From positions 1 to 12,630 of the forward strand of contig CAIMFR010000068.1 in NCBI GenBank assembly GCA_903840375.1: a stretch of 12,630 nt of DNA. Direction: 5' to 3'. The position numbers were made by a program, and so were the translations under genes. The number at the start of each line of letters is the position of its first letter. Position 1 is the first letter of the stretch. Below are positions 5,375-12,630 of the stretch, piece after piece. Below the pieces are notes generated by a model. That model saw only the letters and a program-made list of their open reading frames with translations, made no database searches and was not told the DNA's origin. The DNA comes from Candidatus Adlerbacteria bacterium. GTDB lineage: Bacteria; Patescibacteriota; Minisyncoccia; Phycocordibacterales; SBAW01.

Positions 5375-6508
5375 TTATGGCAGCGTATGCACATTTTTCA
5401 GACGCGGATATAAAATCACGTCTCGAATACTTTCGTACCCGAGCATCCAGGCGATGAATCGCTCAATACCAAGACCGAAGCCAGAAGTGGTTCGGTAGTG
5501 CGGTGATTTGCGCAAATCGACATACCACTCGTATGCTTCTGCTGAGATCCCCTGCCGAGCCAACGATTCCTCCATCTCCTTTGGATCATCTTGCCGCTGT
5601 CCGGAGCCGACGACTTCCCCACCGAAACCACCGGGAACGAGCGGTGGGAAAATAAGATCGGCGTTGATGGTTTTGTCTCTGTTCGCCGGATCCGGCTTTT
5701 GATAAAACGCTACAGTGTCCCGATCAAAACCATATATCCACATAGGTATCGTGGAGCTATTTTTGAGAGCAATATGTTGCTCGCCGCCTGAATCAATTCC
5801 TCGGCCATATGGTGTACTTTTGGTATACACTTTCGTCTGTTCTGTATTTTGCAAAGAAGACCAGGCATCTTCAAAGGAAGCCCGATTGAATGAAGATGCT
5901 TGCAAAACATCACGCAACGCCTGTTCAGTTTTCCTCGGATCCTTGCTCAATAGTCGCACCAACGGCAGCAACGCAATACTTATCTCCGCCAACGCTTTTA
6001 TATATCCTTCGATAAGGGGTTTGAGATCTTCTAATGCACCGACAATCTCTGCTTCGCAGTGGAAAAATTGATTGAGGTGCCTATTATCAGGATCCTCCCC
6101 GCGCATCGACGGAAGATAGCAATACACCTTATCCAAATTTTGAAACAAAAGCGGCTCGAACCCGAATTGCGACGAATCGACCAAATATGTATCAAGAGCA
6201 CCAAATTTTATGGCGATGGCTTCCGAATCAGAGCCCGGCCCCATCGGAGACGACACACTCGGCGTCATCATAAACAAATCCACATTCTTCGCCCCAACCA
6301 CCTGCCCCCAGTACGCATCGGACGCCACCTTTATGTAATGCCGTAGCACGATGAGCGCATCAAAATACGGATGTCGCGTCACATCATCATAGTAGGACGT
6401 CGCGTTATACGGTGGCACACTTATGTCACGACCATGTAATTTATTTGCCAAATCCAAGGCGTCTTTATTGGCATTGCTCATTATGTAATCAGGTAAAATA
6501 GTCACCAT
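5375..6508 (-). CDS. AsnRS-like class II synthetase catalytic core lacking the anticodon-binding domain
   Basis: A 377-residue protein. Motif 2 is intact: SMRGEDPDNRHLNQFFHCEAEI (134-155) with Arg136 and Glu138 of FRxE and the RHL of asparaginyl-tRNA synthetase. GGEVVGSGQR (296-305) matches the GEIIGGSQRE of Asn/AspRS. Motif 3 is GFGLGIERF (343-351) with its Arg350, followed by IRDVILYPR, typical of AsnRS (IRDVIPFPR). Normal bacterial AsnRS is about 430-470 residues and starts with an OB-fold that binds the anticodon; that domain is missing here. So it can probably make an aminoacyl-adenylate but may not charge tRNA in the usual way; archaeal AsnRS-related asparagine synthetase is a known precedent for such a core. 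Starts at 6508 or 6481 are possible; 6508 is favoured by TATAGT ending 8 nt before it. Confidence 0.8.
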   Translation of the reverse strand: MVTILPDYIMSNANKDALDLANKLHGRDISVPPYNATSYYDDVTRHPYFDALIVLRHYIKVASDAYWGQVVGAKNVDLFMMTPSVSSPMGPGSDSEAIAIKFGALDTYLVDSSQFGFEPLLFQNLDKVYCYLPSMRGEDPDNRHLNQFFHCEAEIVGALEDLKPLIEGYIKALAEISIALLPLVRLLSKDPRKTEQALRDVLQASSFNRASFEDAWSSLQNTEQTKVYTKSTPYGRGIDSGGEQHIALKNSSTIPMWIYGFDRDTVAFYQKPDPANRDKTINADLIFPPLVPGGFGGEVVGSGQRQDDPKEMEESLARQGISAEAYEWYVDLRKSPHYRTTSGFGLGIERFIAWMLGYESIRDVILYPRLKNVHTLP

Positions 6509-6516
6509 CCCTACAC

Positions 6517-6543
6517 ACTATAACTTACCAGGGTGTATAGCAA
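6517..6543 (-). promoter_or_regulatory. Possible promoter of the AsnRS-like gene
   Basis: TATAGT (6522-6517) lies 8 nt upstream of the ATG at 6508. TTGCTA (6543-6538) is a -35 candidate, but the spacing is only 15 bp. If used, the mRNA would have almost no leader, as for the methyltransferase gene. Confidence 0.35.
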
Positions 6544-6586
6544 TTTTTCACTCACACATGACAGTAAGTGGTTTTATATCTTCATT

Positions 6587-7156
6587 TTAATGGAACCTCT
6601 TTCCACTTCTATTTAATTCATTACGAATCTCCAAGTAATCAGGAATTGTCTTGGCGACTAGATTCCAGAACTTTCGCGAGTGGTTAAACTCGCCAAGATG
6701 GCACAGCTCGTGGACGATAATGTAGTCGGCAAGATGCGGCGGCAACAGCGCGATCTTGTAGTTGAAGTTGAGATTGCCTTTTCGCGAGCAACTTCCCCAC
6801 CGTGTCTTTTGGTTTTTGATATTAATCTTGTTGAACGTGAATTTATAGATCTTGTTGAAATGCTCAATGCGTTTCTGTGCAAGCACCAATGCCTCTTCTT
6901 TATGAGCCGCAAAATCCTTTTTTCCACCTCTCACAAACACTGTTCCAGACAATCCTTTGAAGGACGCCAACTTATCAAGCACCCATTGTGATTTTTGTAT
7001 GAGGAAACGTTCGACTAAACTCTGATCCATTTGTCGCGGTACCGTTACCACAAAAGCCCCATCGCAATAGATGGCGAGGCGCATTCGTCGAGCGCGTTTA
7101 CTTACCCTAAGCGTATAGGCAATATCTTTCTTATGTAGCTCAATATGCCTAGTCAT
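6587..7156 (-). CDS. YgjP-type (DUF45/M48-like) zinc metallopeptidase of the restriction operon
   Basis: A 189-residue protein of the usual YgjP/DUF45 length. Zinc site: VHELCHLGEFNHSRKFW (148-164), with His149, Glu150 and His153 of HExxH and a third ligand, probably His159. QKTRWGSCSRKGNLNFN (116-132) is a hallmark of the family, and the N-terminal KRARRMRLAIYCDGAFVVTVPR strand region also fits. Proteins of this family are often encoded next to hsdR in Type I restriction loci; their task there is not established. The ATG at 7156 follows the hsdR stop with 3 nt between, with no ribosome binding site of its own, so translation is probably coupled. It ends the restriction operon; no clear terminator follows, only a 7-bp imperfect stem without a T run. 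Confidence 0.85.
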   Translation of the reverse strand: MTRHIELHKKDIAYTLRVSKRARRMRLAIYCDGAFVVTVPRQMDQSLVERFLIQKSQWVLDKLASFKGLSGTVFVRGGKKDFAAHKEEALVLAQKRIEHFNKIYKFTFNKINIKNQKTRWGSCSRKGNLNFNYKIALLPPHLADYIIVHELCHLGEFNHSRKFWNLVAKTIPDYLEIRNELNRSGKRFH

Positions 7157-7159
7157 GGT

Positions 7160-10072
7160 TTAGAAACGTTTTATCACCACATCAATCAGACGATTGAGAT
7201 ACTTGTGGAAGTCAGATACTTTGATGCGGTCTTTGTATTCCTTAAGTATAAGCTCCTGTAACGTGCGTTTTGCCTCCTTGAGAAATTCTTCCCGCTTTGA
7301 CGAGTCCTGCCAGCCAGTATCGAGCACACCATCCAGCCGCTGAGCCATCTCTTTGATAAATTCTTTGACCACAGCTTTATCTGACTCAGCAACAAACTCC
7401 TCCGAGATCACATACAGACCATATTCCTGGAGCGAATAGCCGAGCTCTTTTGCCTCCTCTGTCTTGGTCTTTATATCGTTGAGCAATTCATAGTACCGTT
7501 TAATGCGCTCCGTGAGATCGATTTGATGCTTCTCAAACTCTTGCCGAATAGCGACCAACCGTTCGCTGAATTTCTTGAACGCCGGATGCGTGTCAACATT
7601 GATCGATATCTCACGCTTGAGCATCTTCTCAAGATTGAGTGCTTTCTCCTCGTCCGGCAGTTTGTCGAGCTTATTGAGCGTCGCCAGATCATGCACGTTC
7701 AACTCGCGGAAATTCTTGGTTATACCCTCATAGTCGATCTTCTCCTGAATAAGGCTCTTTATCTTCTCCCCATACTCGGCGAGAGAAAATGCGTCAACAC
7801 CTTCCGGCTGAAATTCTTTTACGAATGCAAGATAGAAACTCGTAACCCACTCAAAGCGGCGTAGGTATTCCATAAGGAACGGGTCAGGCGAGAGGATCTC
7901 AAACAGCATCTTGAGCCGCGCATACTTATCTTTAAAGAATTGCTGCTTGCTCTGATTGTCGATGAATATCTTGAGGCAACGTCGCAAGTTTTCAATAGAC
8001 GGATCCTCAATATTCACACCCTCAAATAGATCCATCACCTCACCGATCACTTTCCTGAACTCTTCTTTCATGCGGTCGATATTGATCATAGCCGTATCCA
8101 CCACGCTCTCGTCGAAGTTGAGTGCATCGTAGAGGTTCCGAGTAACGCCGTAGTAGTCGATGATCTTGCCGCAGCCCTTATTCGGATACACACGGTTGGT
8201 GCGAGCAATCGCCTGCAAAAGATTGTGGTCGCGCAGCGGTTTATCCAGATACATCACCTGCTCCACCGGTGCATCAAAACCGGTCAAAAGCATGTCGCAC
8301 ACCAAAAGGAACTTCAGCGGGTTTGATGGATCCTTGAACTGCTCAATTATCTTCTCGCGCTTCTGTTTATTGGTGTTGTATTTTTTGAGATCATCGTTTT
8401 CACTGTTTGGATCGCCCGGCGAATACACTACTTCCGACCACTCTGGCGGCACAAGCTTATCCAGCAGCTCCTTATACTTCGCCGTCGCTTCCCGATCTGA
8501 GCACACGATCTGCGCCTTGAAACCATTTGGTAACACATAGAGCTTGTAGTGCTCGACAATATCACGAATGATCGCCTCCATGCGCTTATCGAGCTTCACG
8601 AGCGCCTCCTTTTTGCCGTAGCGCTTCGTGAGTAGTTCTTTTTGCGCGTCGCTCAAATCCGCCGTCAGTTCATTGAACTGTTTATCCGCCTGCACTTCAT
8701 CAATGAAAAACTTGGAAAGACGGGCCTCGTACGTTACCGGGAGCGTTGCGCCGTCATCAATAGCTTGTTGAATGGAATAGTAATCGAGATATCGCTCGCC
8801 ATCCTCGCCGAAGTTGCGATGAGTATTAGTAGCAAGTCGGTCAATTGGCGTGCCGGTAAAACCGAAGAAAAATGCATCCTTAAAAGCATTGCGCATCTTG
8901 ATGGCAGAAATGCCTTCATTGTCTCGATGCGCTTCATCGGAAAGGACGATCACATTGCCCTCGATTTTTTCCACTTCTTCCAACTCGCTGAATTTTTGGA
9001 TGGTGGAGATGAAGATGCCGCGATCGGCTCCCTTGATCCTCTTCTCAAGATCCTTGCGCGACTCCACACGAACAAGGTTCTGCCCTCCCCAACTTTCGAA
9101 CTCCTCGTACACCTGATCGTCGAGATCGATGCGGTCAATGAGAATGAAGACTTTCGGGTTTTTGAGCAACGGATTATAGCGAAGCTTCCATGCCGTAAAG
9201 AACATTGTGAGTGTCTTGCCGGATCCTTGCGTGTGCCAGATGAGCCCTTTCTTGTGCTCCCCTTCCTGCACGCGCTCGACTATCTTATTCGCCGCATAAA
9301 GTTGCTGATACCGAGCGATCTTTTTGGTCACGCCGTCTTTCTTCTTCTCGAAGACGATGAAGTTTTTGAGAATATCGAGCAAGTGTTGCTTGTCGAACAA
9401 ATAGAACAGCGTTGCCTCGAGCTCATCCTCAAAGAGCGTCTTGCTGCCGTGCGGATCCTCACGCCAGGTCAGGAAATATTGCTTTGGCGAATACGTCGCA
9501 CCATACACCGTTTTGAGTCCGTCGGTTGCAATGTTGAAGGCGTTTGGCAAAAAGAGCTTGGGCGCCACGCGCTCGTATCGCTTGATCTGGTCGATAGCAT
9601 TTTCGAAGTTGACCGAACTAGAAGCGGTCGGACTCTTCGCCTCGATGTCGCTGATCGGCAGACCATTCACGAACACCAACACATCGGGACGAATGTTCTC
9701 GGTAACACCTTCGAAATAGAACTGGTTGGTGACTACGAAATGATTATTGTCAGGATTATCAAAATCCACGATCTTGTAGTCGCGGAACGTGCCGGTGCTG
9801 GGATTTTTCAAGTTGATGCCATTGCGGATAGCGAGCAAAAATGCCTCGTTGGTATCGAGTTTCTTCACCTCGCGCACAACGCTCTGCGCCACCATCTCAT
9901 CCACACCATTTATCTTCTGCACTGCCGCGAGCAGGTGCGGAACAATAAGATACTCGTTCTCAAACGAGCGCAGCTTCGCAAAATCTTCCGCAGGCATATA
10001 CTCATACCCCAACCGCTCACGGATGAATTTTATGATGTGATATTCGACTGTATATTGTTCGTTGAATTTCAT
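7160..10072 (-). CDS. hsdR: Type I restriction enzyme R subunit (HsdR)
   Basis: A 970-residue motor and nuclease subunit. The N-terminal nuclease has RPDVLVFVNGLPISDIEAKSP with Asp130, Glu144 and Lys146 (PD-ExK). Superfamily 2 helicase motifs follow: Walker A TQGSGKT (281-287), DEAH in LSDEAHRD (379-382), TGTP (406-409), LLTGFDAP (595-602) and QAIARTNR (620-627). All catalytic residues are present, so it looks active. The C-terminal 300 residues are helical and rich in Lys and Glu, as expected for the part that docks on the methylase core. An ATG lies at 10090, but I chose 10072: its ATG overlaps the hsdS stop as ATGA, the classical coupling arrangement, and MKFNEQYTVEYHIIKFI is the usual family start. 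It needs HsdM and HsdS to work. Confidence 0.95.
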   Translation of the reverse strand: MKFNEQYTVEYHIIKFIRERLGYEYMPAEDFAKLRSFENEYLIVPHLLAAVQKINGVDEMVAQSVVREVKKLDTNEAFLLAIRNGINLKNPSTGTFRDYKIVDFDNPDNNHFVVTNQFYFEGVTENIRPDVLVFVNGLPISDIEAKSPTASSSVNFENAIDQIKRYERVAPKLFLPNAFNIATDGLKTVYGATYSPKQYFLTWREDPHGSKTLFEDELEATLFYLFDKQHLLDILKNFIVFEKKKDGVTKKIARYQQLYAANKIVERVQEGEHKKGLIWHTQGSGKTLTMFFTAWKLRYNPLLKNPKVFILIDRIDLDDQVYEEFESWGGQNLVRVESRKDLEKRIKGADRGIFISTIQKFSELEEVEKIEGNVIVLSDEAHRDNEGISAIKMRNAFKDAFFFGFTGTPIDRLATNTHRNFGEDGERYLDYYSIQQAIDDGATLPVTYEARLSKFFIDEVQADKQFNELTADLSDAQKELLTKRYGKKEALVKLDKRMEAIIRDIVEHYKLYVLPNGFKAQIVCSDREATAKYKELLDKLVPPEWSEVVYSPGDPNSENDDLKKYNTNKQKREKIIEQFKDPSNPLKFLLVCDMLLTGFDAPVEQVMYLDKPLRDHNLLQAIARTNRVYPNKGCGKIIDYYGVTRNLYDALNFDESVVDTAMINIDRMKEEFRKVIGEVMDLFEGVNIEDPSIENLRRCLKIFIDNQSKQQFFKDKYARLKMLFEILSPDPFLMEYLRRFEWVTSFYLAFVKEFQPEGVDAFSLAEYGEKIKSLIQEKIDYEGITKNFRELNVHDLATLNKLDKLPDEEKALNLEKMLKREISINVDTHPAFKKFSERLVAIRQEFEKHQIDLTERIKRYYELLNDIKTKTEEAKELGYSLQEYGLYVISEEFVAESDKAVVKEFIKEMAQRLDGVLDTGWQDSSKREEFLKEAKRTLQELILKEYKDRIKVSDFHKYLNRLIDVVIKRF

Positions 10073-12045
10073 ATGTTTATGATTTGGCAAAATGTCTCAA
10101 GCCTACTTATTTCTTCCTGATTTATTTTTCTTGTTGCATTCGGGTTAATATATAGAAACGACTTTAACTTTTCTGAATTCATTCTTACGCCATCATACGG
10201 AGTAAACAGCAAGGCCGAAACATCTACAAATTCTAGCCTTCTAAATATCCCGTGGATATCATCAAGAACCTTTTCTCCTTTCCTAATGGTTCTTTTTTCT
10301 GGATAGATTAACTTGGTTCTACTCATTGAGATCTCTAATCTTTCCTCAAAACCAAAAAGTAGTTGGGCTATAGGATCTAAGACTGTACCAAAATTTTGAT
10401 AAGAAAGGGAAAATTGTTCGTTGCTTTTAACTACGGTCCCATCTTCTTTTTCACCTGCAGCCAACTTTGAGCCACAGATACACAAAACAAACGGTTTCCC
10501 ACCAGAGTCCTTGTGATTATTATATTGTTTAATCTTTTTATTTATCGGATTAGAGAATCTGAGTTTTTTAATATCATCATCAACTCTAACTGCAAGTTCA
10601 TGACTAACGGCTTGCCCGGTTATCGGATCTTCAATAGTGACAATTTCTGATTTTTCATTTACATAATCTTTGGCTATAGCAGGAACAGTACACTCGAATA
10701 CAGCATTATCACTAACATAATCTGGCCCTCCCTCTTTATTTCTTTTTTCCAGGGGAAAACCAGCCTCTTGAAGATTTTTAAGTATATACAGCTCATAGAA
10801 CATCGAAAACGGATCCACTTGGGCCTGCGATATGAAATCCGTATCAAGCAAGTCCTTGTTTTGCTCGTAAATATCAAAATAATATTTCTTGAATTCTGGC
10901 ACATCAAGACACCTTGTGTACCACCAGTGCGACACCCTCACTTTCCCACTCAAAAGATCCTGCATAAGACCTTTTTTGAGTAAGGTTAGTTTTGCTTTTA
11001 ATTTCTGGTTGATTGAAACCTTTTCGTCGACGGCTGACAAAATTCCTGCAATCTTTTTTTGTTCAATGATGGGCGGCAATTTCATCTCCAAAGATTCGAG
11101 TAAATTCAAGGTCAAGAACTTTGTACTCGACCCAAATGAGCTATTTTTAAGTTCCTCAAGTTTGTCCTGCAATACTTCTTTAAAATATCTGTAATCAAGC
11201 ATATCTTCGTCCTTACTCGTAATGACATAGGTTCTTTGGTAAGCATCAAATTTACCACTGTAGTATTTAACAGAATATTTCCCAGCAGCATTATTTCCAG
11301 CAAGTAATATTGCCTGTTGATCAAAAGCATACGTATTAGTCCTGAAAGTCTCCTGCGAACATGTGAAAAATGGATATTCACCATCAATTACTGAAGCATT
11401 AGAGTTTAGTTTGCCTGTCGTAAATTTTACTAATTCTTCAAATTTTCTTAACTGCCATTTTTGAGGCATTGTACCAAGCCTCGTATTTAAGAATTCCGTA
11501 TGCCCAATGCCGCGAGTAAAAAGTTGTTGCGTCAGCCCCATCTTGAGCTTTTCTGTCGCAGCAATAATCTCATCGGTTTTTTGGATCTCCCCATCCACCG
11601 CCCCCAAAATCTCCGCAATCTTTTTTTGTTCAACTAGCAGAGGAAGCAAGATGTCGACACCTTGAATAATCGGCAAACGCAAAGATTTTACCGTGCTACC
11701 AACTGCATTTTGTACCAAGATCCCACGATTCGCATACAAATATTGAAATAGGTACGGCGGGTACGCCGAACTATTTGGAAATATCGCATACGCCCGCTGA
11801 TGTAAATCAAACTTGCCACTATAATAACGCGGCACAAAATCCGCACCTTCACCCGGCAGGATTATTGCCGTTCCGTCAAAAAGATATTTATCACTCCCCT
11901 TAACAGCAACCGAGCGATCAAAAAGCGGATAGGCACCGCCAGTGGTAGCATCTTGTGAATTTGTTTTCCCGTTTGTAATATCAGAAATATCACCAAGTTT
12001 TACTCGCTGCCATCCTGTTGGAATTGTTTTGTGTGCAGTGTTCAT
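10069..12045 (-). CDS. hsdS: Type I restriction specificity subunit (HsdS) fused to a C-terminal nuclease-like domain
   Basis: A 658-residue protein against the usual 380-450. TRD1 spans about 10-135 and TRD2 about 195-325; both carry YYSGKFD plus QR-Y (74-87, 261-274), so they belong to the same subfamily. The two conserved helices are EQKKIAEILGAVD (139-151) and EQKKIAGILSAVD (328-340), each followed by a coiled region ending in GLTQQLFTRG and GLMQDLLSGK. Normal HsdS would stop near residue 371. Here about 280 more residues follow: FYELYILKNLQEAGF (416-430), GGPDYV (439-444), VFECTVP (449-455), NKKIKQYN (502-509) and KPFVLCICG (517-525). The order GPD then (I/V)xExxxP recalls a PD-(D/E)XK-type family; Lys of ExK is Thr here. 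The start has no good ribosome binding site. Its stop overlaps hsdR. Confidence 0.85.
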   Translation of the reverse strand: MNTAHKTIPTGWQRVKLGDISDITNGKTNSQDATTGGAYPLFDRSVAVKGSDKYLFDGTAIILPGEGADFVPRYYSGKFDLHQRAYAIFPNSSAYPPYLFQYLYANRGILVQNAVGSTVKSLRLPIIQGVDILLPLLVEQKKIAEILGAVDGEIQKTDEIIAATEKLKMGLTQQLFTRGIGHTEFLNTRLGTMPQKWQLRKFEELVKFTTGKLNSNASVIDGEYPFFTCSQETFRTNTYAFDQQAILLAGNNAAGKYSVKYYSGKFDAYQRTYVITSKDEDMLDYRYFKEVLQDKLEELKNSSFGSSTKFLTLNLLESLEMKLPPIIEQKKIAGILSAVDEKVSINQKLKAKLTLLKKGLMQDLLSGKVRVSHWWYTRCLDVPEFKKYYFDIYEQNKDLLDTDFISQAQVDPFSMFYELYILKNLQEAGFPLEKRNKEGGPDYVSDNAVFECTVPAIAKDYVNEKSEIVTIEDPITGQAVSHELAVRVDDDIKKLRFSNPINKKIKQYNNHKDSGGKPFVLCICGSKLAAGEKEDGTVVKSNEQFSLSYQNFGTVLDPIAQLLFGFEERLEISMSRTKLIYPEKRTIRKGEKVLDDIHGIFRRLEFVDVSALLFTPYDGVRMNSEKLKSFLYINPNATRKINQEEISRLETFCQIINI

Positions 12046-12151
12046 AAACTCATTAGCTTTTTAGTTTGCGGAATGTATACTTTGAGCATTAGTGGCTTCG
12101 GCCTCCGAGATGCCCCCGTAATGGGGTTTTCGATTTTATGCGTAGCCAGTA
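12046..12151. other. Spacer between dinD and hsdS
   Basis: No gene. On the minus strand CCCC-ATTAC-GGGG and GGC-CGAA-GCC hairpins are visible, without a T run, so read-through from dinD into hsdS is likely. No convincing -35/-10 pair was found, although TATACA is present. Confidence 0.5.
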
Positions 12152-12630
12152 TTATTTTGTACGACCATCCAATTTCTTTATCTCGATATTTTTCTTCAAC
12201 TTAGTAACCGTCTTGTTTATCCCATCGGCCGCCGGAAGATTTTCCGGCATAGTTCCGCCAATATCATGGATGGTTTTTCTTACCATCGCACCAACCTCTT
12301 TATGAAGTTCATTTGCCTCACCCTTACCCTTTGTTCCTTCTCGACGAAGTTTTGCCTCTGCTTGAGTAGCTCGAAACAAATTTGCAGCTAACTCTTCACT
12401 ACCCATATGATCAAGTATTTTTTGTGACTTCTTTAGTCCTTTCTTCTTATGAATCTCTTTCACTCCAAGTCCTCCATACAAACCCTGATATCCAAGGTTT
12501 TGAAAGATGGCATAGTCATACGGCTCAATGACGCCGGCTTCTTTTGCAGCTGAAGCAAGATCAACGTTGTGTCTTTTCATTTCTTCCCGCAACATCACCC
12601 TCTTCTTGTCCTCAAGTAACATTTCCTGTA
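12152..12630 (-). CDS. dinD: DNA damage-inducible protein D (DinD), C-terminal part (cut by right edge)
   Basis: The visible 159 codons hold the C-terminal two thirds of DinD. Signature stretches are YDYAIFQNLGYQGLYGGL, HKKKGLKKSQKILDHMG, EELAANLFRATQAEAKLRRE and IGGTMPENLP, which I recognise from E. coli DinD. The frame stays open through the right edge (Gln-Glu precede the first visible Met at 12622), so the N-terminal BRO-type domain is outside the window and 12622 is not the true start. DinD was first known as an SOS-induced gene in E. coli; homologues are frequently located inside Type I restriction operons between hsdM and hsdS, as the position here suggests. Its molecular job in these loci is not known. 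It is followed by a 106-bp spacer and hsdS on the same strand. Confidence 0.9.
   Translation of the reverse strand, partial: QEMLLEDKKRVMLREEMKRHNVDLASAAKEAGVIEPYDYAIFQNLGYQGLYGGLGVKEIHKKKGLKKSQKILDHMGSEELAANLFRATQAEAKLRREGTKGKGEANELHKEVGAMVRKTIHDIGGTMPENLPAADGINKTVTKLKKNIEIKKLDGRTK

Noticed and set aside
8642..10120. Long plus-strand open frame of 492 codons opposite hsdR
   Set aside because: It is the reverse complement of hsdR, whose helicase and nuclease motifs are intact on the other strand; its product resembles nothing.
1..12630. CRISPR array, tRNA or rRNA genes, transposase
   Set aside because: No regularly spaced repeats, no cloverleaf with CCA-type end, no rRNA core sequence and no transposase motif were seen on either strand.

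Overview
The window looks like an accessory stretch of a small bacterial genome. Stops are TAA, TAG and TGA, and TGA ends several genes (the HisRS-like, methyltransferase and HsdS genes), so a code that reassigns TGA is excluded. Small stand-alone enzymes, terse promoters with almost no leader, and the gene content would fit a Candidate Phyla Radiation (Patescibacteria) genome, but that is inference; no rRNA or ribosomal-protein marker is present.

Left part (1-1709): the start of a HAD-like hydrolase gene and a T5orf172/GIY-YIG gene, both on the minus strand, each preceded by a long non-coding leader. The two leaders share the same ordered blocks: AATTGAAT, CCTAACCC, a hairpin, ACAACCCAT (one arm of a second hairpin), a 20-nt hairpin with a GAAA tetraloop, then a further tetraloop hairpin (UUCG in one copy, GCAA in the other). 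I read this as a candidate structured RNA or riboswitch-like leader family present twice. It is the most interesting object in the window.

Middle part (1710-6508): a plus-strand HisRS/HisZ-like protein with degraded catalytic motifs converges on a minus-strand series. In transcription order that series is an AsnRS-like catalytic core without the anticodon-binding domain, a GNAT acetyltransferase, a class I SAM methyltransferase and an S66 (MccF/LdcA-type) serine peptidase. Promoters and one intrinsic terminator separate several of them. The mix of S66 peptidase, GNAT and AsnRS-like protein recalls immunity to nucleotide-peptide antibiotics that hit aminoacyl-tRNA synthetases, but this is a hypothesis only.

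Right part (6587-12630): a minus-strand Type I restriction-modification operon: dinD (cut by the right edge), hsdS, hsdR (coupled to hsdS by an ATGA overlap) and a YgjP-type metallopeptidase 3 nt after hsdR. hsdM is not in the window and is probably beyond the right edge. The HsdS protein is unusual: after two related target-recognition domains it carries about 280 extra residues that resemble a PD-(D/E)XK-type nuclease domain.
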